From Spirochaetota bacterium (lineage in GTDB: Bacteria > Spirochaetota > Spirochaetia > Treponematales > UBA12059): a stretch of 34,493 nt of DNA. The position numbers and the translations under genes were made by a program. The notes below the pieces were generated by a model. That model saw nothing but the letters and a program-made list of their open reading frames with translations, was not told the DNA's origin and made no database searches. The stretch spans positions 1-34,493 of the forward strand of contig QKAK01000212.1 of assembly GCA_003247225.1 (NCBI GenBank). Reading direction: 5' to 3'. This document shows, piece by piece, positions 1 through 9,214 of the stretch (position 1 is the stretch's first letter; every line of letters begins with the position of its first letter).

Positions 1-13
1 GGGCCGCGGGCGC

Positions 14-1357
14 TTGAGCCGGCCGGCCGCGCGCGTCGCCCTGGCCTGCGCGGCGCTGGCCTGCGGCGCGGCGCTAGCCCACGGCCAGGCGACGGTCGTG
101 TTCAGGACCGCGCCGCCCGACGCGGCCCTGCTCGACGCGTCGGCGCCCGGCCTGGATACGGCGCTGCGGCTGAGAGCCGCGGATAACGGCGGCCGGGCCG
201 CAGAGCTGCCGGCCGGAACCCACGAGATCACGCTGATAGCCGAGGGCTACAGGCCCGCTCGCGTCACGGTCGCGGTTCCCTACGGAACGGGCGGGACGCC
301 CCTCGTCGTCGAGGCCAAGCTCGAGCGGGCCTCGTCCGTCCTGAGGCTCGCGCGGGTGATCGCGACGGGCCGGCGCCCGAAGAGCGTCGAGTTCACCCCG
401 GACGGCCGCTACGTCGTCGTCGCGCCGCTGTCGGGCGATGCCGTGGAGCTGATCGACCCGCGTACCGGCCGGCTCGTCGCCAGCATGGCGCCCCCGGAGC
501 GGTGGGCGAGGAGCCAGGGCTTCGTCGAGACGGCCTTCCCCCCCGGGCGCGGCGAGCTCTGGGTCAGCCAGATGTATACCGACCTCGTGCACGTATTCTC
601 TCTCGACGACTTCTCGTACCTGCGCTCCGTCCCGTGCGGAGGCTCGTTCCCGAAGGTACTGCTGGCCCATCCTGACGGCCGCGCGTTCGTCTCGAACTGG
701 CTGTCCGAGACCGTCAGCGTCCTGTCCGCCGACGGCGCCGAACGGCTCGGCTCGATGCGCGCGGGCTCGACGCCGCGCGGGCTGGCCCTGTCGCCGGACG
801 GCGGGACGCTGTACGTGGCGAATTTCGGGAACGGCTCGATCGAGGCCTTCGACGCGCGCTCGTATGCGCGGCTGCCGGCGCCGTTCGGACGGGCGGCCGC
901 CCCGCGGGCCGGCTCGGCCAAGCGCCACCTCGTCGTCGATCCGGTCAGGAACAGGCTGTACGCCTCGGACATGGGGCGGGGGAGCGTGTTCGCGTACGAC
1001 CTGGCGGAAGACCGGCAGCTGGCCGAGATAGCGATAGCGCCGAACGCCAAGACGAACACGATAGCCCTGTCGCCCGACGGCCGGTGGCTCTACGTCTCGA
1101 CCCGGGGGCCGAACAACCCGGTCGACTACGAGCGCAAGGGGCCGGCCTTCGGAGAGCTCCTGGTCATCGATACCGACAGCCTGGCCATCGTCGAGCGGCA
1201 CTGGGGCGGCAACCAGCCGACCGGCCTCGCCGTGTCTCCTGACGGCCGCCTCGTCGTCTTCACCGACTTCCTGGACCGCCGCGTCGAGGTCTACGAGCGG
1301 TTCGAGGCGCTCGCCCATAGCCTGCGGCGCAGGACCGCGCTCCGCTCGATACCCTAG
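14..1357 (+). CDS. PEGA-domain / YVTN-type beta-propeller protein, probably exported; start (TTG at 14) uncertain because the window edge is adjacent
   Basis: 447-aa ORF. N-terminal hydrophobic segment, PEGA-like 'AELPAGTHEITLIAEGYRPARVTV', then repeated propeller blades 'VEFTPDGRYVVV', 'LALSPDGGTLYVANFGNGSIEAFD', 'LAVSPDGRLVVFTD'. Confidence 0.8.
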   Translation: MSRPAARVALACAALACGAALAHGQATVVFRTAPPDAALLDASAPGLDTALRLRAADNGGRAAELPAGTHEITLIAEGYRPARVTVAVPYGTGGTPLVVEAKLERASSVLRLARVIATGRRPKSVEFTPDGRYVVVAPLSGDAVELIDPRTGRLVASMAPPERWARSQGFVETAFPPGRGELWVSQMYTDLVHVFSLDDFSYLRSVPCGGSFPKVLLAHPDGRAFVSNWLSETVSVLSADGAERLGSMRAGSTPRGLALSPDGGTLYVANFGNGSIEAFDARSYARLPAPFGRAAAPRAGSAKRHLVVDPVRNRLYASDMGRGSVFAYDLAEDRQLAEIAIAPNAKTNTIALSPDGRWLYVSTRGPNNPVDYERKGPAFGELLVIDTDSLAIVERHWGGNQPTGLAVSPDGRLVVFTDFLDRRVEVYERFEALAHSLRRRTALRSIP

Positions 1358-4300
1358 TCCTGGCCGCCCAGCTCCAGTATCAGCTCCACCTCGCCGCGCG
1401 ACAGCTTGACCGCGCGGGCTATCTCCTCGACCTTCCAGCCCTGGTGGGACAGCTTGCGCACGGTCTCCTGGACCGATAGGGGCGGGGCGCCCTTGTCCTT
1501 GCGCCCGGCGCTCGGCTCGTCCTTGAGCAGGTCGTTGAGCAGCTTGAGGTGATCCTGGGTCTTCTTATTGAGCTCGTCGAAGCGCGTCTCCGCGCGGGCC
1601 AGCCATTCGCGGGCCTTCTGGAGCTCGGCCGCCCGCTTCTCCGCGTCGGCCAGCACGCCGTCCACCTCGTCGAGCCTGACCACCGTGGCGTCCAGCTTGG
1701 GCTTCCAGGACATGACCTCGTCGAGCGATCGCTTGAGGTCGATGACGCGGTCGGGGATCTCCCGGATGTCGGCGTCCATCGTCCTGACGTTGCGCTCGAG
1801 CTCGCCTATCGCCTGGAAGTTCTTGTCGATCGCGTCGGCGGTGGCGTTCAGTATGTTCGACTTCTTCTCGACGCGCTCGTACTTCTCCGCCGCCTCGTCC
1901 GCGGCGTCGACCACGCGGCGGAACTCGGCCTCGAGCTGGGTCAGCTGGTCGTTGTTCGACGTCACCGAGGCCAGCTTCTGGTCGACCGTCTGCGACAGGG
2001 CGAGGAGGCGCTTGAAGTCGTCCTCCATCGCGTCGAGGCGGCGCTTCTCGGCCAGGAACCTGGCTATTTTCTGCCCGAGCTCGTCCTCGAGCCGCTTGAC
2101 GCGGCTGTACTGGGTCTCGAGCTCGGCCATCTCGGCCCGGCGCGACTCGACGCGGGCCAGGTCGGCCTTCATCGCCTCGACCGCCTCGCCGAGCGACGCC
2201 TTGAGCTCGTCCGCGCGCTCGAACAGCTTCGTCTGGGCCTGGAACGCCTTGACCTGCTTATCCATCTCCTCGAAGGCCTTCTCGCGGCTCTTGCGCTCGG
2301 CGTCGAGCGAGCCGGCCATCTGGGCCTTGGCCTGCTCGAGGCCTTCCTGGAGCAGGCGGGACTCGCGGCGGTAGTCCTCGACGGCGGCGCCCATCGCCGC
2401 GACCGATTCCCTGGCCTTGCGCGCCGCGTCCTGGGCCATGCCGTCGTAGGAGCGGTTGAAGTCGTCGAGGGCCTGGGCCGTCTTCTGCGCCAGCTCCTGG
2501 CGGAAGCGGCCGACCTCGTCGGACAGCGAGCGAACGTCCTTCGAGAGGGCGTCGCGCTCGAGCTTGGCCGCGTCGATGACCTTGCGGCGCTCCTTCTCCC
2601 AGTTGTCGGAGATGGCGGCGACGTCGGCCTTGAACGATTCGCCGAGGGCGGCTATCGCCGCCGCGTGCTCGGCCTCGGCGGTCCGCGTCGACTCGGCGTA
2701 TTCCTTCTTCCAGGCCTCGGCGTGGGCGAGCACGGTGGCGCGGGCCTCGTCGAAGGCGGCGCGGGCCTTATCGGCGGCCTCGGCGAGGGCCTTGCCGTCG
2801 GCCATGGCCTGGCGCTCCGCGCCGCGGAGCCGCTCGCCGGCGTCGTGCTTCCAGCGGTCCAGCTCCGCGTTCATGAACGCGTTCGCCGCGGCGCGCGCGT
2901 CGTCGAGGTCCGCCTTGACGGAGGCCTTGAGCGACGACAGGGCCTCGTCCGCCTCGCCGACCCGCTCGCTGATCGCCGATCGGTGGGCGTCGACCTGGGC
3001 GCCGAGCTTATCGAGCTGTTCCTGGACGCGGCCCTGGGTCTCGGCCAGCCTGGCGCGCGCCTCCTCGGACCAGGCGCGGTCGGTCTCGGCGCGGGCCGCG
3101 TCGGCCTCGCGTATCGACGCCTCGAGCCGCTCGTCCATCTCGGCGCGCCAGACCGCGAAGCGCTCGTTGGCGTCGTCGCTGCGCTGGCGCAGGTCGGCGA
3201 AGAACTCGTCCTCGAATATCTTGAGCTTCTCCGAGACGTCGGCGTAGGCCTTGCTCTTGAGCGCGTTCAGGTCGCTCTCGAGGTCCTTGACCGCCGACTT
3301 GACCCGGGCCGAGTCGTCCCTGAATTCGGCCTCGAACGACGCCTGCCTGGCCGCCAGGTCCTTGCCGAACAGCGCGAAGTCCTCCTCGACGCGGCGCTCG
3401 ACGCCGGCCATCGACTCGCGCAGCGCCGACTCCATGCGGTCGGCGTCCAGCCTGATGCCCTCGAGCCTCGTAAGGCCCTGCTCGACGACGCCGCGCAGCT
3501 CGGCCGAGCGTGCCTCGAAGCCGGCTAGCACGCGCTTCTCGAGATCGGCGCCGCGATCGGTGAACTTGGCGCTCAGGGCCGCGACCGCGTCGTTGGCGCG
3601 CTTCTCGGCGGCGCCGAGCGACGCGTCCATCGCGGCGATGCGGGCGGCCTGCTCCGCGGCCGTCTCGTCGATCCGGGACTTGAACGACGACAGGGCCTCG
3701 GCCATCTCCCTGACCGCGCCCTCGGCGGAGGACTTCGTGTCGGCGAGCCCGTCCTTGATAGCGCCGCGGATGGCGGACTGCCGCTCGGCGAGGTCCTCCT
3801 GGTAGGCCTTGAGCTGGTCCTTGATCTTGGCCTGCACGGCCTGGGCCGTCTCCAGGGCCTTGGCCTCGGCCTTGGCGGCTCGGGCCTCGGCGTCCTCCAT
3901 GCGGGCGTCCACCTTGACGACGGTCGCCTCGGCCTCGGCGCGGGCGCCGGCCAGCAGCTCGTCGGCGTCCTTGCGCCACTCGGCCTTGAACGACTTGAGG
4001 AGGCCCTGCGTCTCGGCGACCTTCTCCTTGGCCTGGTCGCGCAGCGCGTTGAAGCGGGCCTCTATCGCGTCCCCGAGCTTGGCGCCGCGCGCGTCGATCT
4101 GGGCCTCGAGCCGCTTGAAGCTCTCGTCCTCGAGCCTCTCGCCTTCCTCGCGGGCGCGCTTGAACGCGTCGGCCAGCATCGCGTCGATAGCGCGGTAGCG
4201 TTCCTCGGCGGCCCGGACCGCCTCGGCGTTGGTCTCGGCCACCTCGGCGGTACCCTGCTCGGCGCGCTCCCTGAGCGCCTCGACCTGGGCCTGGGCGTCG

Positions 4301-4842
4301 TCCATCGCCGATCGCAGCTCGTCGGAGTAGGTCCGGCGCAGGTCGTCCATCATGTCCTTGGCGTCGGCCGCGATGCCCTCCCGTATGCCGGGTATCGACG
4401 ACTTCAGGGCTTCTATCTCGAGCTTGGCGGCCTTGAGCGTCCTGGCGACGCCGTCGACGAAGGCGCTCTCGTCGTGGATGACGGACAGGTTCTCGTCGAC
4501 CCTGGCGCTCATGTCCTTGAGCTCGGCGAGCGCCTTGTCGTACTCGGCGATGCGCGCGGCCATGCCGCCTATCTGGTCGGCCTTCGCGCTCAGCGCCTCC
4601 TCGGCCAGCTGTACGCGGCGCAGGACCTCCTTGGCGGCCTTCTGGTGCACCTCGAGGTCTATCGCGTAGGCCTTCAGGTCCTCGGCGCGCTGGTCGGCGT
4701 GGGAGGACAGCTCCTCGCGCAGCTTGTCGGCGTATTTCTTGACCTTCTCGAGCGATCGGTTGTCCCGGTCGAGGATACGGTACGCGAGCAGGATGATCAG
4801 CGTAATGCCTATGGCGACGAGGTTGCCAAGGTCGAACATCAT
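1354..4842 (-). CDS. Giant coiled-coil protein (SpiroCoCo-like) with N-terminal TM helix and C-terminal helix-turn-helix-like segment
   Basis: ORF trimmed to MMFDLGNLVAIGITLIILLAYRILD (ATGATG at 4842, GGGAGAA upstream). About 1,100 aa of A/E/K/R/D-rich heptad-like sequence. C-terminus 'VQETVRKLSHQGWKVEEIARAVKLSRGEVELILELGGQD'. Confidence 0.85.
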   Translation of the reverse strand: MMFDLGNLVAIGITLIILLAYRILDRDNRSLEKVKKYADKLREELSSHADQRAEDLKAYAIDLEVHQKAAKEVLRRVQLAEEALSAKADQIGGMAARIAEYDKALAELKDMSARVDENLSVIHDESAFVDGVARTLKAAKLEIEALKSSIPGIREGIAADAKDMMDDLRRTYSDELRSAMDDAQAQVEALRERAEQGTAEVAETNAEAVRAAEERYRAIDAMLADAFKRAREEGERLEDESFKRLEAQIDARGAKLGDAIEARFNALRDQAKEKVAETQGLLKSFKAEWRKDADELLAGARAEAEATVVKVDARMEDAEARAAKAEAKALETAQAVQAKIKDQLKAYQEDLAERQSAIRGAIKDGLADTKSSAEGAVREMAEALSSFKSRIDETAAEQAARIAAMDASLGAAEKRANDAVAALSAKFTDRGADLEKRVLAGFEARSAELRGVVEQGLTRLEGIRLDADRMESALRESMAGVERRVEEDFALFGKDLAARQASFEAEFRDDSARVKSAVKDLESDLNALKSKAYADVSEKLKIFEDEFFADLRQRSDDANERFAVWRAEMDERLEASIREADAARAETDRAWSEEARARLAETQGRVQEQLDKLGAQVDAHRSAISERVGEADEALSSLKASVKADLDDARAAANAFMNAELDRWKHDAGERLRGAERQAMADGKALAEAADKARAAFDEARATVLAHAEAWKKEYAESTRTAEAEHAAAIAALGESFKADVAAISDNWEKERRKVIDAAKLERDALSKDVRSLSDEVGRFRQELAQKTAQALDDFNRSYDGMAQDAARKARESVAAMGAAVEDYRRESRLLQEGLEQAKAQMAGSLDAERKSREKAFEEMDKQVKAFQAQTKLFERADELKASLGEAVEAMKADLARVESRRAEMAELETQYSRVKRLEDELGQKIARFLAEKRRLDAMEDDFKRLLALSQTVDQKLASVTSNNDQLTQLEAEFRRVVDAADEAAEKYERVEKKSNILNATADAIDKNFQAIGELERNVRTMDADIREIPDRVIDLKRSLDEVMSWKPKLDATVVRLDEVDGVLADAEKRAAELQKAREWLARAETRFDELNKKTQDHLKLLNDLLKDEPSAGRKDKGAPPLSVQETVRKLSHQGWKVEEIARAVKLSRGEVELILELGGQD

Positions 4843-4905
4843 TATTTCTCCCATTATCGATTCCGCCCGGACGTGCCGGCGGCCGGGATCGGCCCGATTG
4901 GAGTG

Positions 4906-4934
4906 AGTATATAGCACTATGGAGGAATAATAAA
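4906..4934 (-). promoter_or_regulatory. Putative sigma70-type promoter of the coiled-coil gene (TTTATT-17-TATACT)
   Basis: Minus-strand TATACT (4911-4906) with a weak TTTATT 17 bp upstream, in an AT-rich patch. Confidence 0.4.
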
Positions 4935-5116
4935 GAATCGAGCGAAACCGACGGCCGTGCCTGAAGCGATCTCCCGCGGCGTCTGGTAGGCGGCTATGAT
5001 ATCGTGAAAAACGCCGTACGCCGCTCCGTCCGGGACGGACCCGCTGGCACGCTCTCCGGCCTTGTAGCGCCACGAGGTCTCCGTTACGGCATTGCATTTT
5101 TTCGCCGGCCGTGTGA

Positions 5117-5122
5117 TATACT
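5117..5122 (+). promoter_or_regulatory. Putative -10 element (TATACT) of the lipoprotein gene
   Basis: TATACT about 50 bp upstream of the SD/ATG. Possible TTGCAT -35 at 5092-5097, but the 19-bp spacer is long. Confidence 0.4.
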
Positions 5123-5171
5123 ACTGCCATCGCAAGATAAAGCGATAATGATTTATCCAAATGGAGGAACT

Positions 5172-6056
5172 ATGAAACGAATCGCCTCAGCATTCGCGGT
5201 CGCCGCGATCGTGGCTTCCATGATGGGTTGCCAACTCATGGACGCGCTCTTCTTCAACGCCGACGAGGTGAAGGCTTCGGAACTCTCGACTTTCACCGGC
5301 GATACCCCGTCTACGAAGGACGAGGCTTTGGCGTCCGCCGTGATCGGCCTCTCGACCGCCGCTGCGACGTCTGGCATCATGAAGTCGATTACCCAGGCTC
5401 CGGGCACCGTCCCCGAGACCGTCGCCAGGCTGCTCTCGGCCGCTAACTGCTCCGACGCGCTCGCCTCGGGCGCGGCGTCGCTCGCCCGGACGATCACGCC
5501 CGCGGATGCGTTCACGGCGTTCCAGGCCGACGTTGAGGCCGACGGCGCCGGCGAGCTCGACGTCAAGCTCGTCGCCGAGGATTTCGATAGCGACGGCGTC
5601 ATTACGGTCGACGGCGATATCGAGCTGAGCGTCACCGGCGCTACCGAGGGCAGCACCTCCGCATCAGGCTCGGTCAAGGCCGACCTGTCCGCTACGGTGG
5701 AGTCTTTCACCGGCACGGCCTTTAACGGCGCGATCGTTAACCTCAAGCTCGACGCCGACGCGAACATCGCGTTCGACGCCGTCGGCGACCTCACCTCGCT
5801 TTCCGGCTACGCTGCGTTCGCCACGTTCGCGGGCTTCTCGATCGACGAGATCGAGGGCGTATGCAAGGGCGGCAAGTACGTCCTCGGATTGAAGTACACG
5901 AATTCCTACTCGTATAGCGCGACCGATACGGACCCGACCGCCGCGGTTGAAGCGGAGCTAACGCTGAAGGTCTACGACGCCTCGAACAAGGTCGTAGGGG
6001 ACTACTCGTATACCGATGACGAGCTCATGGCCTTCGCGCAGAGCATGGAGATGTAG
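5172..6056 (+). CDS. Putative lipoprotein of unknown function
   Basis: SD GGAGG then ATG at 5172. Lipobox-like signal 'MKRIASAFAVAAIVASMMGC|QLMD'. No recognised domain. The in-frame GTG at 5004 is rejected as start. Confidence 0.85.
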   Translation: MKRIASAFAVAAIVASMMGCQLMDALFFNADEVKASELSTFTGDTPSTKDEALASAVIGLSTAAATSGIMKSITQAPGTVPETVARLLSAANCSDALASGAASLARTITPADAFTAFQADVEADGAGELDVKLVAEDFDSDGVITVDGDIELSVTGATEGSTSASGSVKADLSATVESFTGTAFNGAIVNLKLDADANIAFDAVGDLTSLSGYAAFATFAGFSIDEIEGVCKGGKYVLGLKYTNSYSYSATDTDPTAAVEAELTLKVYDASNKVVGDYSYTDDELMAFAQSMEM

Positions 6057-6097
6057 TCGAGAGACGCGTCCCGCGGGCGCTCGGCGACCGCTAAACG

Positions 6098-6138
6098 GCC
6101 CGGAATGGAGCTTCGCTTCCGTTCCGGGCGTTTTTTTT
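6098..6138 (+). terminator. Intrinsic terminator of the lipoprotein gene
   Basis: GCCCGGAA...TTCCGGGC stem with UUCG-containing loop, then G and T8. The T-run runs into the proC stop codon on the opposite strand. Confidence 0.9.
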
Positions 6139-6937
6139 ACGAGTTCAGCTCCCGGCTGCGCGCGGCGGCCGCGTCGACGGCGTCCATCACGATGGCGCGG
6201 AAGGCCTTGCGCTCGAGGCTGTGGATGCCGGCCATCGTGGTGCCGGCCGGCGAGGCGACGATGTCCTTGAGCTCGCCGGGGTGGCGGTCCGATTCGAGGA
6301 TGATCTTGGCGGCGCCCATCACGGTCTGCGCCGCGAATTCGTAGGCCTGGGCGCGGTCCATGCCGTTAAGCACGGCGCCGTCGGCCATCGACTCGATGAA
6401 CAGGAACGCGAAGGCCGGCCCCGAGCCGGACAGCGCGGTGACCGTGTCGAACAGCCGCTCCTCGACGAGCCTGGCCCGGCCGACCGACGAGAACAGCGCC
6501 AGCAGGGCGTCGACGTCCGCCTGCCTGACGGCCTCGTCCGGGCAGATGGCGGTCATTCCGCAGCCGGCCTTGAGCGGCAGGTTCGGCATGATGCGTACGA
6601 TGGCCGGGGGCGCCGCGAAGTGCGTCTTGATCGCGTCGATGGTCACGCCGGCGGCCATCGATATGACCAGGGCGTCGTCGCGTACGCTCAGGCAGGCCTC
6701 CGACAGGACCTTGGCCACCGCGTACGGCTTGACCGCGACGAAGAGCCAGTCCGACCGTTCGGCCAGGTCCTTGACGCTCGGCGACACGCGGACCGGGTAG
6801 CGCGCGGCCAGCGCCTCGGACCGCGAGGCCGTCCGGTTCCAGACCCATAGCTCGTCGTCGCCGAAGGCGGGGCAGAGCGCGCCGAGCATGATGTCGACGA
6901 TCTTGCCCGCCCCTATGAACCCTATCGTCCTTCCCAT
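6137..6937 (-). CDS. proC: Pyrroline-5-carboxylate reductase
   Basis: 'MGRTIGFIGAGKIVDIM' Rossmann motif, 'FVAVKPYAVAKVL', 'RIMPNLPLKAGCGMT', 'DTVTALSGSGPAFAFLFIESMADGAVLNGM', 'SPAGTTMAGIHSLE'. Start at 6937 with AAAGGATG SD. Confidence 0.93.
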   Translation of the reverse strand: MGRTIGFIGAGKIVDIMLGALCPAFGDDELWVWNRTASRSEALAARYPVRVSPSVKDLAERSDWLFVAVKPYAVAKVLSEACLSVRDDALVISMAAGVTIDAIKTHFAAPPAIVRIMPNLPLKAGCGMTAICPDEAVRQADVDALLALFSSVGRARLVEERLFDTVTALSGSGPAFAFLFIESMADGAVLNGMDRAQAYEFAAQTVMGAAKIILESDRHPGELKDIVASPAGTTMAGIHSLERKAFRAIVMDAVDAAAARSRELNS

Positions 6938-6941
6938 ATCG

Positions 6942-9182
6942 TCATCCTTTCGACTGTCCCGATACGATCCTCGCCTCGACCGCACAGGCGGCCAGGAAGA
7001 ACCTGAAGCCGCGGTGAGCCGCCAGCTCGTCGTCGAGGCAGGCTTCCTCCAGTACCGTGGCCGCGCCTTCGTCCAGGAAGCCGGAGCCGGCGATGGCCCT
7101 GGCGACGACCTCGCCGCGCTCCCCGAGGCCGACGAAGGCGCGGATCGAAGAGGAGAAATCGTCCCGCGCCGGGCCGCCCGTCGCGGCCGCGCCGTCGAGC
7201 TGCTCGAGCAGCGCCGACACGGCGCCGTCGGGGCCCTGCTCGAAGTCGTAGTAGAGCCGGTAGAAGCCGCTCAGGCCGCCGAGTATGCCCGACAGCGCCA
7301 GCACGATCTCGTCGAACGCGTAGGGCGGCGGCTCCCGGCGCTTGAGCACGGAGACGAGGGCCGGTACCGACGAGACCCGGCCGAACGCCTCGATGGCGGA
7401 GGCCGCGCTGACCATCAGGCGCGGGTTGTCGGTCTCGCAGGCGAGCGCCTCGATGGCCGGCAGGCTCTCCTCGTCGCGGAGCGCCGCGAGGGCCGTGACC
7501 GCGGCGCCGCGCAGCATGTAGTCGTCGGTCCCGAGCGCCGAGCGCAGGGCGGGCAGGGCCTCGACGCAGCGGCGCCTGCCGAGGACGCGGGCGGCGATAT
7601 AGGCGGTCGTGTACGGGTGGCGCTCCACCTCGCGTATCATCGCCCGGAGCGCCTTGGGCGACAGCCTGGCCAGGTTCTCCATGGCCAGGAGCGCCTCGAC
7701 GCGCACGTCGAGCCTCGGGCTGGAAAGGTAGGCCAGCAGCTCGCGCTCGGCCACCGAGGTGCCGTACGCGCCGATCTCCCGGATGATGCGGATCTCGTCG
7801 GCCGGCGAGCCGGTTCGCTCTAGCCGCTCGAGGAGGCCGATCGCCTTGAGGTCGCGCATCGAGAACAGCACGCCGAGCGACTCGCGCACCGACGCCGAGT
7901 CCGGGGCGCTTAAGGAACGGGCGCCGATCGCCGACAGCCCGGTGACGGCGAGCAGGATCGCGAACAGGAAGCGGTACGACGAGACCGTGTCGAGTCCCGC
8001 GGCGCTCGCCGCGTCGAGGAAGACGCCGCCCACGGTCGACCCGAGCGCGCCGCCCACGCCGAAGATCACGTAGTAGACGACGCCGAGGTCGAGCATGTGG
8101 CTCGGCTTGACGATGGAGAAGAAGTAGGTCTGGCCGGCGTTCTCCTGTCCCGCCACGCCGGCGCCGACTATGAAGTTGATCAGGGCCAGGTAGGCCGCGG
8201 CGCGCAGGGCGTCGGGCGTCGCGGGGCTCCAGGCTACCGGCGCCATCGCCAGGGCCATCGCGACGGCGAAGAGCACGTACAGCGGCTTCGCGCCGAGCCG
8301 GTCCATGAGCTTGCGCGACAGGTAGCCAACCGCGACGCTGCCGAGGTTGAAGGCGACCGAGTAGGCCATGACGAGGGCCGGGCTCTGGCCGTAGAGCACG
8401 CTGGCGTGGGTGACGACGAAGGTGCGGGCGGTGCCTCCGGCGAACGATAGCGGCGCGAATACCGCCACGAAGCGCCTGAGCCGCTGGTCCGCCCAGGCCT
8501 CGCGCACGGTGGCCGCGAACGACGATCCCGGTTCCGGCCTGTAGGCCTCCGGCTCCGGCAGCGACAGGAGCAGCGACGAGGCGACGGAGCCGGAGGCCAC
8601 GCCGAGCGCCAGGATGCCGGCGTACAGCGGGCTGCCCGACCAGAGCGCGAGCGCCAGCATGGTCAGCGCGCTCGTGGCTATGGCCGACAGGCCGTTCGTG
8701 ATCTGGACGCTCGACAGGAAGGCTCCCCGGTCCCTATCGCCGGCCATCAGGCCGAGCACCGGGTTGTTGCCGATCAGGCCGACGCCCCTGAAGATATTGA
8801 AGACCAGGCTGCCCGCCAGCAGCAGGGCGAGGCCCAACGACGGATAGCCGGCCATCGCCACGAACGGCGCGGCTACGGCCGGCGCCATGCCCCAGTATCG
8901 CAGCATCCACGACCAGCCGAACACCCTGATGATCGGCCTGCCGCGTATCGCTCGCCTGCCGAGCGGCATGAAGAAGTACGTGATGAAGTTGAGCGAGCCG
9001 AGCAGGCCTATATAGGTGCCGGACGCGCCGAGGTCCAGGGCGAACAGCGTCGGTATGCTGCCCGAGAGCAGCATGAACGAGAACGAGTTGAGCACGTTGA
9101 AGGCCAGGAAGCGCGAGCGGTAGCGCTCGATCCTGGTCCTTCTCCTGCGTCGCGACGAAGGGGCCGCGGGCTTGTTTCCCAT
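6942..9182 (-). CDS. MFS transporter fused to C-terminal HEAT-like repeats
   Basis: Starts MGNKPAAPSSRRRRRTRIERYRSRFLAFNVLNSF. About 12 hydrophobic helices, then an alpha-helical repeat region ('RLDVRVEALLAMENLARL', 'DDYMLRGAAVTALAALRDEESLPAIEALA'). Stop lies 4 bp before the proC ATG (operon). Confidence 0.85.
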   Translation of the reverse strand: MGNKPAAPSSRRRRRTRIERYRSRFLAFNVLNSFSFMLLSGSIPTLFALDLGASGTYIGLLGSLNFITYFFMPLGRRAIRGRPIIRVFGWSWMLRYWGMAPAVAAPFVAMAGYPSLGLALLLAGSLVFNIFRGVGLIGNNPVLGLMAGDRDRGAFLSSVQITNGLSAIATSALTMLALALWSGSPLYAGILALGVASGSVASSLLLSLPEPEAYRPEPGSSFAATVREAWADQRLRRFVAVFAPLSFAGGTARTFVVTHASVLYGQSPALVMAYSVAFNLGSVAVGYLSRKLMDRLGAKPLYVLFAVAMALAMAPVAWSPATPDALRAAAYLALINFIVGAGVAGQENAGQTYFFSIVKPSHMLDLGVVYYVIFGVGGALGSTVGGVFLDAASAAGLDTVSSYRFLFAILLAVTGLSAIGARSLSAPDSASVRESLGVLFSMRDLKAIGLLERLERTGSPADEIRIIREIGAYGTSVAERELLAYLSSPRLDVRVEALLAMENLARLSPKALRAMIREVERHPYTTAYIAARVLGRRRCVEALPALRSALGTDDYMLRGAAVTALAALRDEESLPAIEALACETDNPRLMVSAASAIEAFGRVSSVPALVSVLKRREPPPYAFDEIVLALSGILGGLSGFYRLYYDFEQGPDGAVSALLEQLDGAAATGGPARDDFSSSIRAFVGLGERGEVVARAIAGSGFLDEGAATVLEEACLDDELAAHRGFRFFLAACAVEARIVSGQSKG

Positions 9183-9188
9183 GGATAG

Positions 9189-9194
9189 AGTATA
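9189..9194 (-). promoter_or_regulatory. Putative -10 box (TATACT) 6 bp before the MFS-HEAT ATG
   Basis: Minus strand ...GCTCTATACTCTATCCATGGGAAAC... Confidence 0.5.
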
Positions 9195-9214
9195 GAGCGT
9201 CGCGAGCGTATAGG

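Noticed and set aside
74-1318. 414-aa minus-strand ORF opposite the beta-propeller gene
   Set aside because: R/G/V-rich shadow ORF; the opposite strand encodes clear propeller blades.
1549-3528. 659-aa plus-strand ORF opposite the coiled-coil gene
   Set aside because: Leucine/valine/glycine low-complexity shadow of a repetitive E/K/A-rich gene; no domain.
4843-5160. N-terminal extension of the coiled-coil ORF
   Set aside because: Covers promoter-like AT-rich sequence; the TM helix begins right after ATGATG at 4842 with an SD.
5004-5171. Upstream in-frame GTG start for the lipoprotein
   Set aside because: Would bury the signal peptide/lipobox; SD GGAGG and the lipobox support ATG 5172.
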